This document shows positions 1 to 7,806 of a stretch of 64,000 nucleotides of DNA, piece by piece. Under the pieces are notes generated by a model, which was given only the letters and a program-made list of their open reading frames with translations, was not told where the DNA came from and made no database searches. This DNA comes from Pelagibacteraceae bacterium AG-430-I06 (lineage in GTDB: Bacteria; Pseudomonadota; Alphaproteobacteria; Pelagibacterales; Pelagibacteraceae), in NCBI GenBank assembly GCA_003209895.1, contig QCOH01000004.1:16124-80123 (forward strand). Direction: 5' to 3'. The position numbers and the translations under genes were made by a program. The first letter of the stretch is position 1. Each line of letters begins with the position of its first letter.

Positions 1-737
1 CAACTTTAATGCCAAGTTTTAACGATTTAAAAAAGTCTGTAAAAAATTATAAAGGAGATGTTAAAAAATTAGTTATAATGTTGAGTGATATTGGAGGAAT
101 AATAAATCCAGATATTGAAAAAATAGCCAAATTTTGTAAAGAAAAAAATATTATCTTGTTAGAAGATGCAGCACACAGTTTTGGCTCAAATTTAAATAAA
201 AAATTTGCCGGCACATTTGGAAACGCTGGTGTTTATTCCTATTATTCCACAAAAGCAATTTTTGCAGGAGAAGGGGGTATTGCAGTAACAAATGATAATA
301 ATGTAGGAAACTTACTTAAGGATTTTAATGCATACGACAGATTTAAACAAAAAATGCCAATAGGATGTAATTTTCGTTTAACAGAACTCCAAGCTTTAAT
401 GATTTATTCAGTTGTAAAAGAGTACGAGGAAATAATTAAAAACAAATCAAAAACTGCTCAAAAGTATTTGGAAACATGTAATTCGTTAAAAATTAAATAT
501 ATAAGTCAAAATACTAACGACAATATTGGGAATTATTATAAATTTACAATAATTTCACCAAAAAAAAAGATATCTGATTTACTTCCCAATTTAAAAACTA
601 CTACTTCAAAAGTTTATGATTATGCATTGGGTAATTGTAAAGATTTACCGTCTCAACACACATGCCTTCCAATATGGTTTAGTTTAGAGGAGTCAATCTC
701 AGAAAAAGTAGTTCAAGAATTAAAAAGCTGTTTTTAA
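1..737 (+). CDS. DegT/DnrJ/EryC1-family sugar aminotransferase, 5' end cut by window
   Basis: PLP-dependent aminotransferase of the DegT/DnrJ/EryC1 (AHBA synthase) family, which makes amino sugars for surface polysaccharides. The frame is open to the left edge, so the first ATG (base 9) is probably an internal Met; family members are about 370-400 residues and about 130 N-terminal residues are missing. Numbering from that Met, the PLP-ring contact motif DAAHS is at 53-57. The Schiff-base lysine is K82 in STKAIFAGEGG, the family's S-x-x-K-x(4-5)-GEGG motif. Its stop shares the bases TTAA with the stop of the convergent O-antigen ligase. The exact sugar substrate cannot be read from the fragment. 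Confidence 0.85.
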   Translation, partial: TLMPSFNDLKKSVKNYKGDVKKLVIMLSDIGGIINPDIEKIAKFCKEKNIILLEDAAHSFGSNLNKKFAGTFGNAGVYSYYSTKAIFAGEGGIAVTNDNNVGNLLKDFNAYDRFKQKMPIGCNFRLTELQALMIYSVVKEYEEIIKNKSKTAQKYLETCNSLKIKYISQNTNDNIGNYYKFTIISPKKKISDLLPNLKTTTSKVYDYALGNCKDLPSQHTCLPIWFSLEESISEKVVQELKSCF

Positions 738-2089
738 TTTCTCTTTGTTTTTCCCCTGATACCATTTATCAATCCTAATATAAAAAAAATAAATGAAGCA
801 CTCGATGTTGAAAAGAAACTTCCAGAACTTTTAAGCGGAAAGAATTCTGCAAATAAAATTATCAAAAAACAGATTGCAACAAGCTTATCTCTCTCATTAA
901 AATTTTTCAAATTATATAATTTATTTTTTACAAGAAAAAATAGTCCTAATAAAAGAATCATGGTTCCTATCAATCCAGTATCGTTTAGTAATTCTAAGTA
1001 ATAATTATGTGGATGCGAAGAACAAACTCTATTTGGTAAATGTAGTTTACTTTTGCAGTTTAATCTAAACGATTTTAAGCCTCCTCCAAAAAATAAATTA
1101 TCAGTCAAAATATCATAGGAAGTTAAATAAATTGGTATATGACCACTTCCAATGGGCGCAAAGGTGTATTTCTCTCTGAGTTTCTCTCTATCTTTTCCTT
1201 TTGCATACTCTTTGACGAAATATTGATCTTTTTTATTTTCCAGTTCAGGATATTTTTCTTTAGAATATTTTAAAAAATTCTCAAATAAATTTAATGAGTG
1301 GTAATAATAATTACTATAGTGTTTTTTAAATTCTAGATTATTATTAAAAGTAAAGATGAAAATTAAGGTACAAAAAATTAAACTAATGAAAATTTTAACT
1401 CTTAATTTATCTAGAAATGTCATCATTAATATCATTGAGATAGTAAACAAAATTAAAGGCATTCTATTACCAGAAAATAAAATCCCTGAAAAAAAAATTA
1501 TTATAAGTATAAAAAAAAGTATATTTTTTTTTGAGTCAAGCTTATTAAAAACAAAAGGTATACAGATCAAAGCTAATAACGAAAACTTTTGCATATACCC
1601 TCCAGCTATCAGTTCCTCCCCAAAAATACTAGAGTTATGTCTACCTAAACTTTCTAAACCAAAAATATTTTTGCCAGAAAGTGTCTGAATAATAATATCA
1701 ACTCCGATAAAAGACATTATTAAAGCACAACTAATTAATAGTAATTTTATATTTAAATCTTTGTTTTCAATCATGAATGTTAAAACTAAAAAAAGGATAA
1801 GGTATCTTAAGTATAATAAAGATTTTAAAAAACCATCATAGTTTACATTTAAAAAATAATTGAAAAAAGAAACAATTATTATAAATAAGAAAAATACAAA
1901 TATAAAAAAATTTGATTTAATAAGATAAAACTTCAAAAATTTTTTTTTATAAGCAAAAATACCAAATAAACATATCAATAAAACATTAATGTTTATTATA
2001 AAGTTTCCTGCAAGAGCTGCTAAGGGAAACAGAAATATCGAAACATTTAGTGCTGCAATATTTACCCTGGATATGTCTAATAATTTCAT
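734..2089 (-). CDS. O-antigen ligase family protein (WaaL/Wzy-like)
   Basis: Polytopic inner-membrane protein of 451 residues with about ten to twelve hydrophobic segments. There is one large soluble loop at roughly residues 250-360, as in the Wzy_C/WaaL family that polymerises O-antigen or attaches it to the lipid A core. The loop ends in the signature HPHNYYLELLNDTGLIG at 359-375, matching the family pattern H-N-x-x-L-E-x-x-x-x-x-G-x-x-G. The family cannot be split into ligase versus polymerase from sequence alone. With the neighbouring sugar aminotransferase it marks the end of a surface-glycan gene region. Very high A+T fits the variable glycan islands of SAR11-like genomes. Confidence 0.8.
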   Translation of the reverse strand: MKLLDISRVNIAALNVSIFLFPLAALAGNFIININVLLICLFGIFAYKKKFLKFYLIKSNFFIFVFFLFIIIVSFFNYFLNVNYDGFLKSLLYLRYLILFLVLTFMIENKDLNIKLLLISCALIMSFIGVDIIIQTLSGKNIFGLESLGRHNSSIFGEELIAGGYMQKFSLLALICIPFVFNKLDSKKNILFFILIIIFFSGILFSGNRMPLILFTISMILMMTFLDKLRVKIFISLIFCTLIFIFTFNNNLEFKKHYSNYYYHSLNLFENFLKYSKEKYPELENKKDQYFVKEYAKGKDREKLREKYTFAPIGSGHIPIYLTSYDILTDNLFFGGGLKSFRLNCKSKLHLPNRVCSSHPHNYYLELLNDTGLIGTMILLLGLFFLVKNKLYNLKNFNERDKLVAICFLIILFAEFFPLKSSGSFFSTSSASFIFFILGLINGIRGKTKRN

Positions 2090-2113
2090 TTAAAAAAATA
2101 AGATAATTTAATT

Positions 2114-2188
2114 GGGCGTGTAGTTCAATGGTAGAACGCTACGTTGACATCGTAGAGGTCATAAGTTCGATTCTTATCACGCCCACCA
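2114..2188 (+). tRNA. tRNA-Val (GAC)
   Basis: A full cloverleaf can be folded. The acceptor arms GGGCGTG (2114-2120) and CACGCCC (2178-2184) pair. The D arm is GTTC/GAAC, the anticodon arm CTACG/CGTAG with loop TTGACAT, and the T arm ATAAG/CTTAT with loop TTCGATT. The anticodon is GAC, reading GUC and GUU. Discriminator A and an encoded CCA end the gene. It sits between the glycan genes and the 5S rRNA gene, a typical anchor for variable regions. Confidence 0.95.
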
Positions 2189-2217
2189 AAGCTACTAAGC
2201 TGACCATCTATAAACTA

Positions 2218-2246
2218 TTTACAAGTCTAAAAAAAAATAATATAAA
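2218..2246 (+). promoter_or_regulatory. Sigma-70-type promoter for the 5S rRNA gene
   Basis: A -35 box TTTACA (2218-2223), a 17-base spacer and a -10 box TATAAA (2241-2246). The expected start point, 6-7 bases after the -10 box, falls at about 2252-2253, practically the mature 5S 5' end. This suggests the 5S gene is transcribed on its own and not from a 16S-23S operon. Read by eye; not tested. Confidence 0.6.
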
Positions 2247-2250
2247 TTCT

Positions 2251-2368
2251 TGCCTGGTGATTATTGCGAAGGGGTAATACCCGATCCCATTCCGAACTCG
2301 GAAGTCAAGCCCTTCAGCGCCGATGGTACTTTGTCTTAAGATATGGGAGAGTAGGTCGTTGCCAGGCT
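2251..2368 (+). rRNA. rrf: 5S ribosomal RNA
   Basis: About 118 bases with the terminal helix TGCCTGG (2251-2257) / CCAGGC (2362-2367) and the highly conserved inner stretches ACCCGATCCCATTCCGAACTC, split here over loop B/C, and GATGGTA and GGGAGAGTAGG. No 16S or 23S gene lies in the window; to the left are a tRNA and glycan genes, so the 5S gene is detached from the rest of the rRNA genes. The rpmJ start codon follows only ten bases after its 3' end. Confidence 0.95.
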
Positions 2369-2378
2369 TTAAAAAATT

Positions 2379-2504
2379 ATGAAAATCTCAAGTTCTTTAA
2401 AATCATTAAAAAAAAGAGATCTTAATTCAAAAATGGTTAAGAGAAGAGGAAAGATTTACATAATTAATAAAAAAAAACCCAAATTCAAAGCTAGACAAGG
2501 TTAA
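2379..2504 (+). CDS. rpmJ: 50S ribosomal protein L36 (bL36)
   Basis: A 41-residue basic protein, [18 protein letters not shown] at the N-terminus, with [13 protein letters not shown] in the middle and FKARQG at the end. These are hallmarks of the zinc-free (Cys-less) bL36 type found in proteobacteria (SLKSLKxR, VxRRGRxYVINK, RFKARQG). It is a structural component of the large ribosomal subunit near the peptidyl-transferase side of 23S rRNA. The start lies ten bases behind the 5S rRNA gene, with no terminator or separate promoter between, and the stop is seven bases before pntAA. It may therefore be expressed from the 5S promoter. No clear Shine-Dalgarno precedes the ATG. Confidence 0.93.
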   Translation: MKISSSLKSLKKRDLNSKMVKRRGKIYIINKKKPKFKARQG

Positions 2505-2511
2505 TTTTTAA

Positions 2512-3598
2512 ATGAACGTTGGGTCAACAAAAGAAACAAGTCCAGAAAAAAGAATTTCAATTACTCCAGATACAAGCAAAAGCTTTCTAAACTTAGGATT
2601 AAAAGTCTTAATTGAAAAAGGATATGGTGCAAGCCTAGGTTATGACGATAGTGATTATAAAAATAATGGAGCAGAAGTTTTAAATAGTCCTGATGAAGTT
2701 TTATCTAAATCTGATTTAATTTGTAAAGTTAATTTTCCAACAGAAAAAGAGATGGAACTATTTAAAGAAAATTCTAATCTTATTGTTTCTAATTACAATC
2801 CAGATAAAGATAAAAAATTTTTAAAAAATAAATTTAAAATTTTCGCATTAAATTTACTTCCTAGAATTACACGGGCTCAATCTATGGATGTTTTATCTTC
2901 ACAAGCCAATTTAGCAGGTTACAGGGCAGTAATCGAGTCAATCTACGAATATCAAAAAAGCAGTTCCGATGATGATGACAGCAGCAGGCACAGTTCCTGC
3001 AGCAAAAGTTTTAATAGTAGGTGCTGGAGTTGCTGGCTTACAAGCAATAGCAACAGCAAAAAGATTAGGAGCTATAGTAACTGCAACAGACGTTAGAATA
3101 ACCGCAAAAGAACAGGTAGAAAGTTTAGGAGGTAAATTTTTAACAGTAGAGGGTTCTGAGGATTTAGAAACGAAAGGTGGTTATGCCAAGGAAGCAAGCG
3201 AAGATTTTAAAAAGAAACAAGCTGAAATGTTAGAAAAAGCGGCATCAAAAAGTGATATTATTATTTGCACAGCGCTAATACCCGGAAGAGCTGCACCAAG
3301 AATAATAAATGAAAAAATGATCGACAGCATGAAATCAGGATCAGTTATTTTTGACCTAGCAGTTTCCCAAGGTGGCAATTCTGCCTATTCTGAAATTGAT
3401 AAAATTGTTGACAAAAAAGGTGTAAAAATAATTGGAATATCAAATGTTATGAACAAATTACCTTTAACAGCATCAAATTTATATTCAAAAAATTTATTTA
3501 GCTTTGTAAGAAATCTTTATAGTAGAGACAAAAAGCAATTTGTTATTAATCTTGAGGATGAAATAATTAAAAATACTTTATTAAAGGAGCAAAATTAA
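2512..3598 (+). CDS. pntAA: NAD(P) transhydrogenase alpha subunit part 1 (PntAA), interrupted by a one-base frameshift
   Basis: Soluble NAD(H)-binding domain I of the proton-translocating NAD(P) transhydrogenase, which makes NADPH at the expense of the proton-motive force. The first part (2512 to about 2958) has the AlaDh/PNT N-terminal domain (TSPEKRISITPDT near the start). The second part, in the +1 frame to 3598, has the Rossmann motif VLIVGAGVAGLQAIATAKRLGA and the IPGRAAPR segment. The frames join at a run of six A (2954-2959): removing one A restores YQKAVPMMMTAAGTVP, the expected family sequence. Joined length is about 362 residues, normal for the split alphaproteobacterial PntAA. Either a homopolymer sequencing or assembly error, or a real recent frameshift; pntAB and pntB are intact. 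Confidence 0.85.
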
Positions 3599-3599
3599 T

Positions 3600-3908
3600 A
3601 TGGAAATTGATCCGTTTATATTTAGATTTAGTATATTTATTTTAGCAATTTTCGTGGGTTACTATGTAGTTTGGAGTGTTACACCATCTCTTCATACACC
3701 ACTAATGTCTGTTACAAATGCAATTTCTTCAGTAATTATTGTTGGTGCAATTATCGCTGCTTTAGCAGGCTCTTCAGAAAACATTTTTGAAACTTCAAGT
3801 ATTTTTGGATTTTTGGCCATAGTTTTAGCCGCAGTAAATATATTTGGTGGATTCCTAGTTACTCAAAGAATGCTTCAAATGTATAAGAAAAAGAAGAAGA
3901 ATAAATAA
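3600..3908 (+). CDS. pntAB: NAD(P) transhydrogenase alpha subunit part 2 (PntAB)
   Basis: A 102-residue membrane protein that supplies the first transmembrane helices of domain II of the transhydrogenase. It shows about three hydrophobic helices and the family hallmark HTPLMSVTNAISSVIIVGA near residues 36-54. The last residues are a lysine-rich cytosolic tail. It starts one base after the pntAA stop, and its own stop overlaps the pntB start (TAATG), so translation is probably coupled. In E. coli this region is fused to PntA; a separate small gene is the usual alphaproteobacterial form. Confidence 0.93.
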   Translation: MEIDPFIFRFSIFILAIFVGYYVVWSVTPSLHTPLMSVTNAISSVIIVGAIIAALAGSSENIFETSSIFGFLAIVLAAVNIFGGFLVTQRMLQMYKKKKKNK

Positions 3909-5305
3909 TGATATCAGCAAACCTATCAGCAATATTTTATTTAATTTCGGGAATACTTTTCATTCTTGCGCTCAGAGGTCTTTCTTCACCTGAAACATCT
4001 AGGCAAGGAAACCTTTTTGGAATTCTAGGAATGATAATTGCTATAACTGTTACTTTTCTAACAGTAGGTAACTTTTCTACTTCAACAATTTATGTGTTTA
4101 TATTTTTACTTATTGGTGGAGCAATCGGAGCATTTATCGCTTTTAAAATTCCAATGACTGCTATGCCAGAGTTAGTAGCTGGTTTTCATAGTCTTGTTGG
4201 TTTAGCTGCAGTTTTTGTAGCTATATCTGCATTTAAAAATCCAGAAGCTTTTAACCTTGGTATCCCAGGCGATATAAAACTGGCAAGCTTGATTGAGATG
4301 TCAATTGGTGCAGCAGTAGGTGCAATTACCTTTTCTGGTTCAATAATAGCTTTTTTAAAACTAAGAGGAATAATGTCAGGATCGCCTATTACTTTTCCTG
4401 GCCAACACATTGTTAATTTATTAATTGGAATATCAATTTTTGTATTAATTTATTTTTTATGTAGCTCACAGTCAGAAAGCTTCTTTTGGAGCATGATCGT
4501 AATATCTTTTTTAATTGGCGTTCTTTTAATTATTCCAATTGGTGGAGCAGATATGCCTGTGGTAATTTCAATGTTAAATTCTTACTCAGGTTGGGCGGCA
4601 GCTGGTATTGGTTTTACTTTAGAAAATACAGCATTAATAATAACAGGAGCACTTGTAGGATCATCAGGTGCAATTCTTTCATATATAATGTGTAAGGGAA
4701 TGAATAGATCATTCTTTAGTGTGATACTTGGTGGATTTGGTGGAGACGCAAGCGTTAGCAAAGATAAGAAAAAAGATCAAAAGCCAGTTAAAAGTGGTAA
4801 TGCAGAAGACGCAGCATTTCTTTTAAAAAATGCTTCCTCAGTAATTATTGTTCCAGGGTATGGTATGGCAGTTGCACAAGCTCAACATGCACTAAGGGAG
4901 ATGGTAGATACTTTAAAGAAAAACGATATCAAAGTTTCTTATGCTGTTCACCCTGTAGCTGGAAGAATGCCTGGACATATGAATGTTTTATTAGCAGAAG
5001 CAAACGTGCCATATGATGAAGTATTTGAATTAGATGATATTAACAATGACTTTGCAAATACAGATGTTGCTTTTGTTATTGGTGCTAACGATGTTACTAA
5101 CCCTGTCGCAAAAACTGACCCACAAAGCCCAATTTTTGGAATGCCAGTATTAGATGTTGAAAAATGTAAGTCTGTTTTGTTTGTTAAAAGAAGTTTATCC
5201 CCAGGGTATGCAGGTGTTGACAATGAACTCTTCTACCGTGAAAATACTATGATGTTATTTGCTGACGCTAAAAAAATGACAGAAGACATAGTTAAAAATA
5301 TTTAA
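3908..5305 (+). CDS. pntB: NAD(P) transhydrogenase beta subunit
   Basis: A 465-residue protein. The first 270 or so residues form about nine membrane helices of the proton channel (domain II), and the rest is the NADP(H)-binding domain III. Domain III motifs visible are PGYGMAVAQAQHA (about 315-327), AVHPVAGRMPGHMNVLLAEA, GANDVTNP and KRSLSPGYAGVDN. A lysine-rich linker (SKDKKKDQKP) joins the domains. Length is normal for PntB. With pntAA and pntAB it forms a tightly spaced operon. If the pntAA frameshift is real, this subunit would lack its partner. Confidence 0.95.
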   Translation: MISANLSAIFYLISGILFILALRGLSSPETSRQGNLFGILGMIIAITVTFLTVGNFSTSTIYVFIFLLIGGAIGAFIAFKIPMTAMPELVAGFHSLVGLAAVFVAISAFKNPEAFNLGIPGDIKLASLIEMSIGAAVGAITFSGSIIAFLKLRGIMSGSPITFPGQHIVNLLIGISIFVLIYFLCSSQSESFFWSMIVISFLIGVLLIIPIGGADMPVVISMLNSYSGWAAAGIGFTLENTALIITGALVGSSGAILSYIMCKGMNRSFFSVILGGFGGDASVSKDKKKDQKPVKSGNAEDAAFLLKNASSVIIVPGYGMAVAQAQHALREMVDTLKKNDIKVSYAVHPVAGRMPGHMNVLLAEANVPYDEVFELDDINNDFANTDVAFVIGANDVTNPVAKTDPQSPIFGMPVLDVEKCKSVLFVKRSLSPGYAGVDNELFYRENTMMLFADAKKMTEDIVKNI

Positions 5306-5307
5306 AA

Positions 5308-6009
5308 ATGCCAAAAACAAAAATCTTCTGTGATATTGCCGACAGTAAGGCAATAAATAAGTTTAATAAAAAATCAATTGTTAATGGTTTTACTACTAAT
5401 CCAAGCTTAATGAGAAAAGCTGGCGCCAAAAGTTATGAAAAATATTCAAAAATTTTACTAAAAATTTGTAAAAAGAAACCAATTTCTTTAGAAGTTTTTG
5501 CAGATAATTTTAAAGATATGGAAAAACAAGCTTTGAAAATAAACTCTTGGGGAAAAAATATTTATGTTAAAATTCCTGTAGTAAACAGCAAAGGAAAATT
5601 TACCGGTCAATTAATAAGAAAATTAAACAAAAAAAGAATTAAACTTAATATAACTGCTGTTTACACAATTGCTCAAGTTAAGAAAATCAATAGATGTCTT
5701 GATAATAAAACTAATTCAATCATTTCAATTTTTTCTGGTCGTATGGCTGATGTTGGTAAAGATCCAGTACCTATTATTAAAAAAGCTGTACAAATGACCA
5801 ATAAAAAAAATAAGGTTGAAATACTTTGGGCAAGCGTAAGAGAACCATATAACTATATTCAAGCCAAGCAATTAGGTTGCCAAATCATCACAATGCCACC
5901 TAAAATAATTGAAAAGGTATCTAATTTTGGAAAATCATTTGAACGACTAACCAAAGATACTGTGATAGCATTCTTAAAAGATAGTAGAAAATCAAAGTTT
6001 AGAATTTAG
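5308..6009 (+). CDS. tal: Transaldolase (TalC/fructose-6-phosphate aldolase-type)
   Basis: A 233-residue single-domain enzyme of the small transaldolase subfamily in the non-oxidative pentose phosphate pathway. It moves a dihydroxyacetone unit between sugar phosphates by a Schiff base. Visible are the barrel start CDIAD (8-12), GFTTNPSLM (27-35), E62 in SLEVFAD and the catalytic lysine K88 in NIYVKIPVV. These match the D-T-TNP-E-K pattern of the family. It is slightly longer than TalC/FSA (about 215-220). It starts three bases behind pntB and so probably ends the rpmJ-pnt transcript. Transaldolase and FSA activity cannot be told apart by eye. The window also holds transketolase (30963-32945). 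Confidence 0.85.
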   Translation: MPKTKIFCDIADSKAINKFNKKSIVNGFTTNPSLMRKAGAKSYEKYSKILLKICKKKPISLEVFADNFKDMEKQALKINSWGKNIYVKIPVVNSKGKFTGQLIRKLNKKRIKLNITAVYTIAQVKKINRCLDNKTNSIISIFSGRMADVGKDPVPIIKKAVQMTNKKNKVEILWASVREPYNYIQAKQLGCQIITMPPKIIEKVSNFGKSFERLTKDTVIAFLKDSRKSKFRI

Positions 6010-6070
6010 GTTTTCTCAAAAAAATATAGTCAAAATTGAAAAATATAGAATAATTTGGTTAAATATAAAA

Positions 6071-6883
6071 ATGAAAAATATTTATACTTGGGCGGCTAAT
6101 CCTGCAAAAAGAACTGTCACTGTAGATGATATTATAAAAGCTAAAGGAAAAAAAATTCTTACACAAGTAACTGCAAATAATTCATTAGAGGCAAAAGCAG
6201 CTGAAGAAGCTGGTTTTGACATGATAATAGGAAGTGCTTCAAATGTTAAGAAGGTTCGGGGAGGATCTAAATCTCTTTTTTATACAGCAGCACTTGAACT
6301 ACATAATTATCCTACAGCCGAAGATGTGTTACGTGGTGCCTTTAAAGCTTTAGAGAATGGTGCTGATGCGGTTATGACTGCTAGAAGTATGGATGTTGTT
6401 ACTATGCTTGCAAAAGAAGATGTTCCAGTTATGGGTCATTTAGGTTTAGTTCCTAGAAAATCAACATGGATTGGTGGATTAAGAGCTGTAGGTAAAACTG
6501 CTGATGAAGCATACGAATTATATAAAAAATTTAAACGTTTAGAAGATGCTGGTGCCTTTTCAGCCGAATGTGAAGTTATTCCTGAAAATATTATGGGGGA
6601 AATATCAAAAAGGACAAGTATTGTTACTGTATCTCTTGGATCTGGAAAAAAAGCCGATGTTATGTATCTCTTCATGAATGATATCTGTGGTGAGCAAGAA
6701 AAGTCCCCTAGACATGCAAAAGCTTATACAAATTTAAAAAAGATGAAAGATGAAATTGAAATCGAAAGAGTTAAAGCCTTAAAAGCATTTATTAAAGATA
6801 GTTTAGAGGGGAAGTTTCCTGGGCCTGAAAATTCAGTAAATGTTAGTGAAGAAATTCTAGAAAATTTTAAAAAGAAACTTTAA
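6071..6883 (+). CDS. PanB-like protein (ketopantoate hydroxymethyltransferase family), divergent active site
   Basis: A 270-residue TIM-barrel protein of the PanB / PEP mutase-isocitrate lyase superfamily. It resembles PanB in ILTQVTANNSLEAKAAEEAGFD (29-50), GADAVMTA (97-104), VPVMGHLGLVPRKSTWIGGLRAVGKT (118-143), AECEVIP (165-171) and the C-terminus (GKFPGPENS). In E. coli PanB, Mg is held by the Asp of VGDS and the Asp of ADLPF, with a Glu in KIEGG nearby. Here the first motif reads IGSAS (53-57), ADLPF is not recognisable, and KIEGG is replaced by MTARS. It probably has another reaction on a 2-oxo acid. It stands alone, with no panC or panD in the window, and shares its stop (TTAA) with the convergent transporter gene. 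Confidence 0.6.
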   Translation: MKNIYTWAANPAKRTVTVDDIIKAKGKKILTQVTANNSLEAKAAEEAGFDMIIGSASNVKKVRGGSKSLFYTAALELHNYPTAEDVLRGAFKALENGADAVMTARSMDVVTMLAKEDVPVMGHLGLVPRKSTWIGGLRAVGKTADEAYELYKKFKRLEDAGAFSAECEVIPENIMGEISKRTSIVTVSLGSGKKADVMYLFMNDICGEQEKSPRHAKAYTNLKKMKDEIEIERVKALKAFIKDSLEGKFPGPENSVNVSEEILENFKKKL

Positions 6884-7803
6884 TCTTTTTTAATAGGGAT
6901 AGTCGGGTGTCTAGCTGTTGAAGTAACAATATTTTTCTTAAGCTGCATTTCTCTAAACACAATATATAAACCTGCGCCTATTATTATTATATTCCCGATA
7001 TAATTATTTAGTGTTGGAATTTCAGAGAAAACAAAATAACCCACTAAAACCCCACCAAATATTTGTACATAAAGAATTGAGCCAAAAATAGCTCCGGGTA
7101 AATGTCTTGCTGCATTTACTACAAAAATTGTTGCAATTCCCCTCATTAAACCTGCAGCCCCATTTAACATTAAGTGGTCTAGAGAGACTGGCTTAAAAAT
7201 AAATAAAGCAAAAACTCCTGTTAAAACAAGCATTAATATTTTTCCATAAATCAAAAATGAGAATAAATTTTCTTTAAAACCGTACTTTCTAACTATTAAA
7301 TAACTTGCTGAAGCAAATATTGGGCAGAAAAGCGCTAAAAAAATATAATTATCATACTCTGTACCAAAAGGATTAATGGAAATTATTGCTCCAATAAAAC
7401 CAATCAATATTGCTGTAAACCTTTTCCATCTTACCACCTCACCTAAAAAGAAAACTGATCCAATTGTAATCATTAAAGGTATCAAGAATACAATGCTGTA
7501 CATCGTAACCATTGGTAATCGGTAAAAACCGGTGTAACCGAAAAATAATGCTAAAGCCATTGTTAAAGCTCTAAAAAAGTGAACTGTAAAATTAGCTTTT
7601 TTTAATTTTCTCCAACCATTTAAAGTTTGCGTGTACAAAACTATTGGAATTAAAGCGAACCAAGAATTTACAAAAATAATTTGAACAATTGAATAATCTG
7701 AACCTAAGTATTTAACAATTGAATCACTTCCTACAAATAGGCAATAAGCAAGGCATGCAAGAATAAAGTCTGTAAGGTAGACCCTTTCCGTAACTGATTT
7801 CAT
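6880..7803 (-). CDS. DMT-superfamily (EamA) transporter
   Basis: A 307-residue inner-membrane protein with ten predicted helices arranged as two EamA repeats (about 10-145 and 160-290), the layout of the drug/metabolite transporter superfamily. Typical traits are the GEVVRWKRFTAILIGFIGAIIS segment closing the first repeat and a matching segment (FSEIPTLNNYIGNIIIIGAGLYIVFRE) closing the second. Substrates in this family range from amino acids to nucleosides and cannot be predicted. It is three bases downstream of the PhyH-type gene on the same strand, which suggests one transcript and perhaps a linked substrate. Confidence 0.82.
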   Translation of the reverse strand: MKSVTERVYLTDFILACLAYCLFVGSDSIVKYLGSDYSIVQIIFVNSWFALIPIVLYTQTLNGWRKLKKANFTVHFFRALTMALALFFGYTGFYRLPMVTMYSIVFLIPLMITIGSVFFLGEVVRWKRFTAILIGFIGAIISINPFGTEYDNYIFLALFCPIFASASYLIVRKYGFKENLFSFLIYGKILMLVLTGVFALFIFKPVSLDHLMLNGAAGLMRGIATIFVVNAARHLPGAIFGSILYVQIFGGVLVGYFVFSEIPTLNNYIGNIIIIGAGLYIVFREMQLKKNIVTSTARHPTIPIKKD

Positions 7804-7806
7804 AAA

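Noticed and set aside
1356..1688. Plus-strand open frame of 110 codons inside the O-antigen ligase gene
   Set aside because: It is an antisense shadow of a clear membrane-protein gene, with no motifs or ribosome-binding site.
2954..2960. A-AAA-AAG heptamer in pntAA as a dnaX-like programmed -1 frameshift site
   Set aside because: The frame needed here is +1, and the heptamer is out of phase with the reading codons, so the -1 slippage model does not fit.
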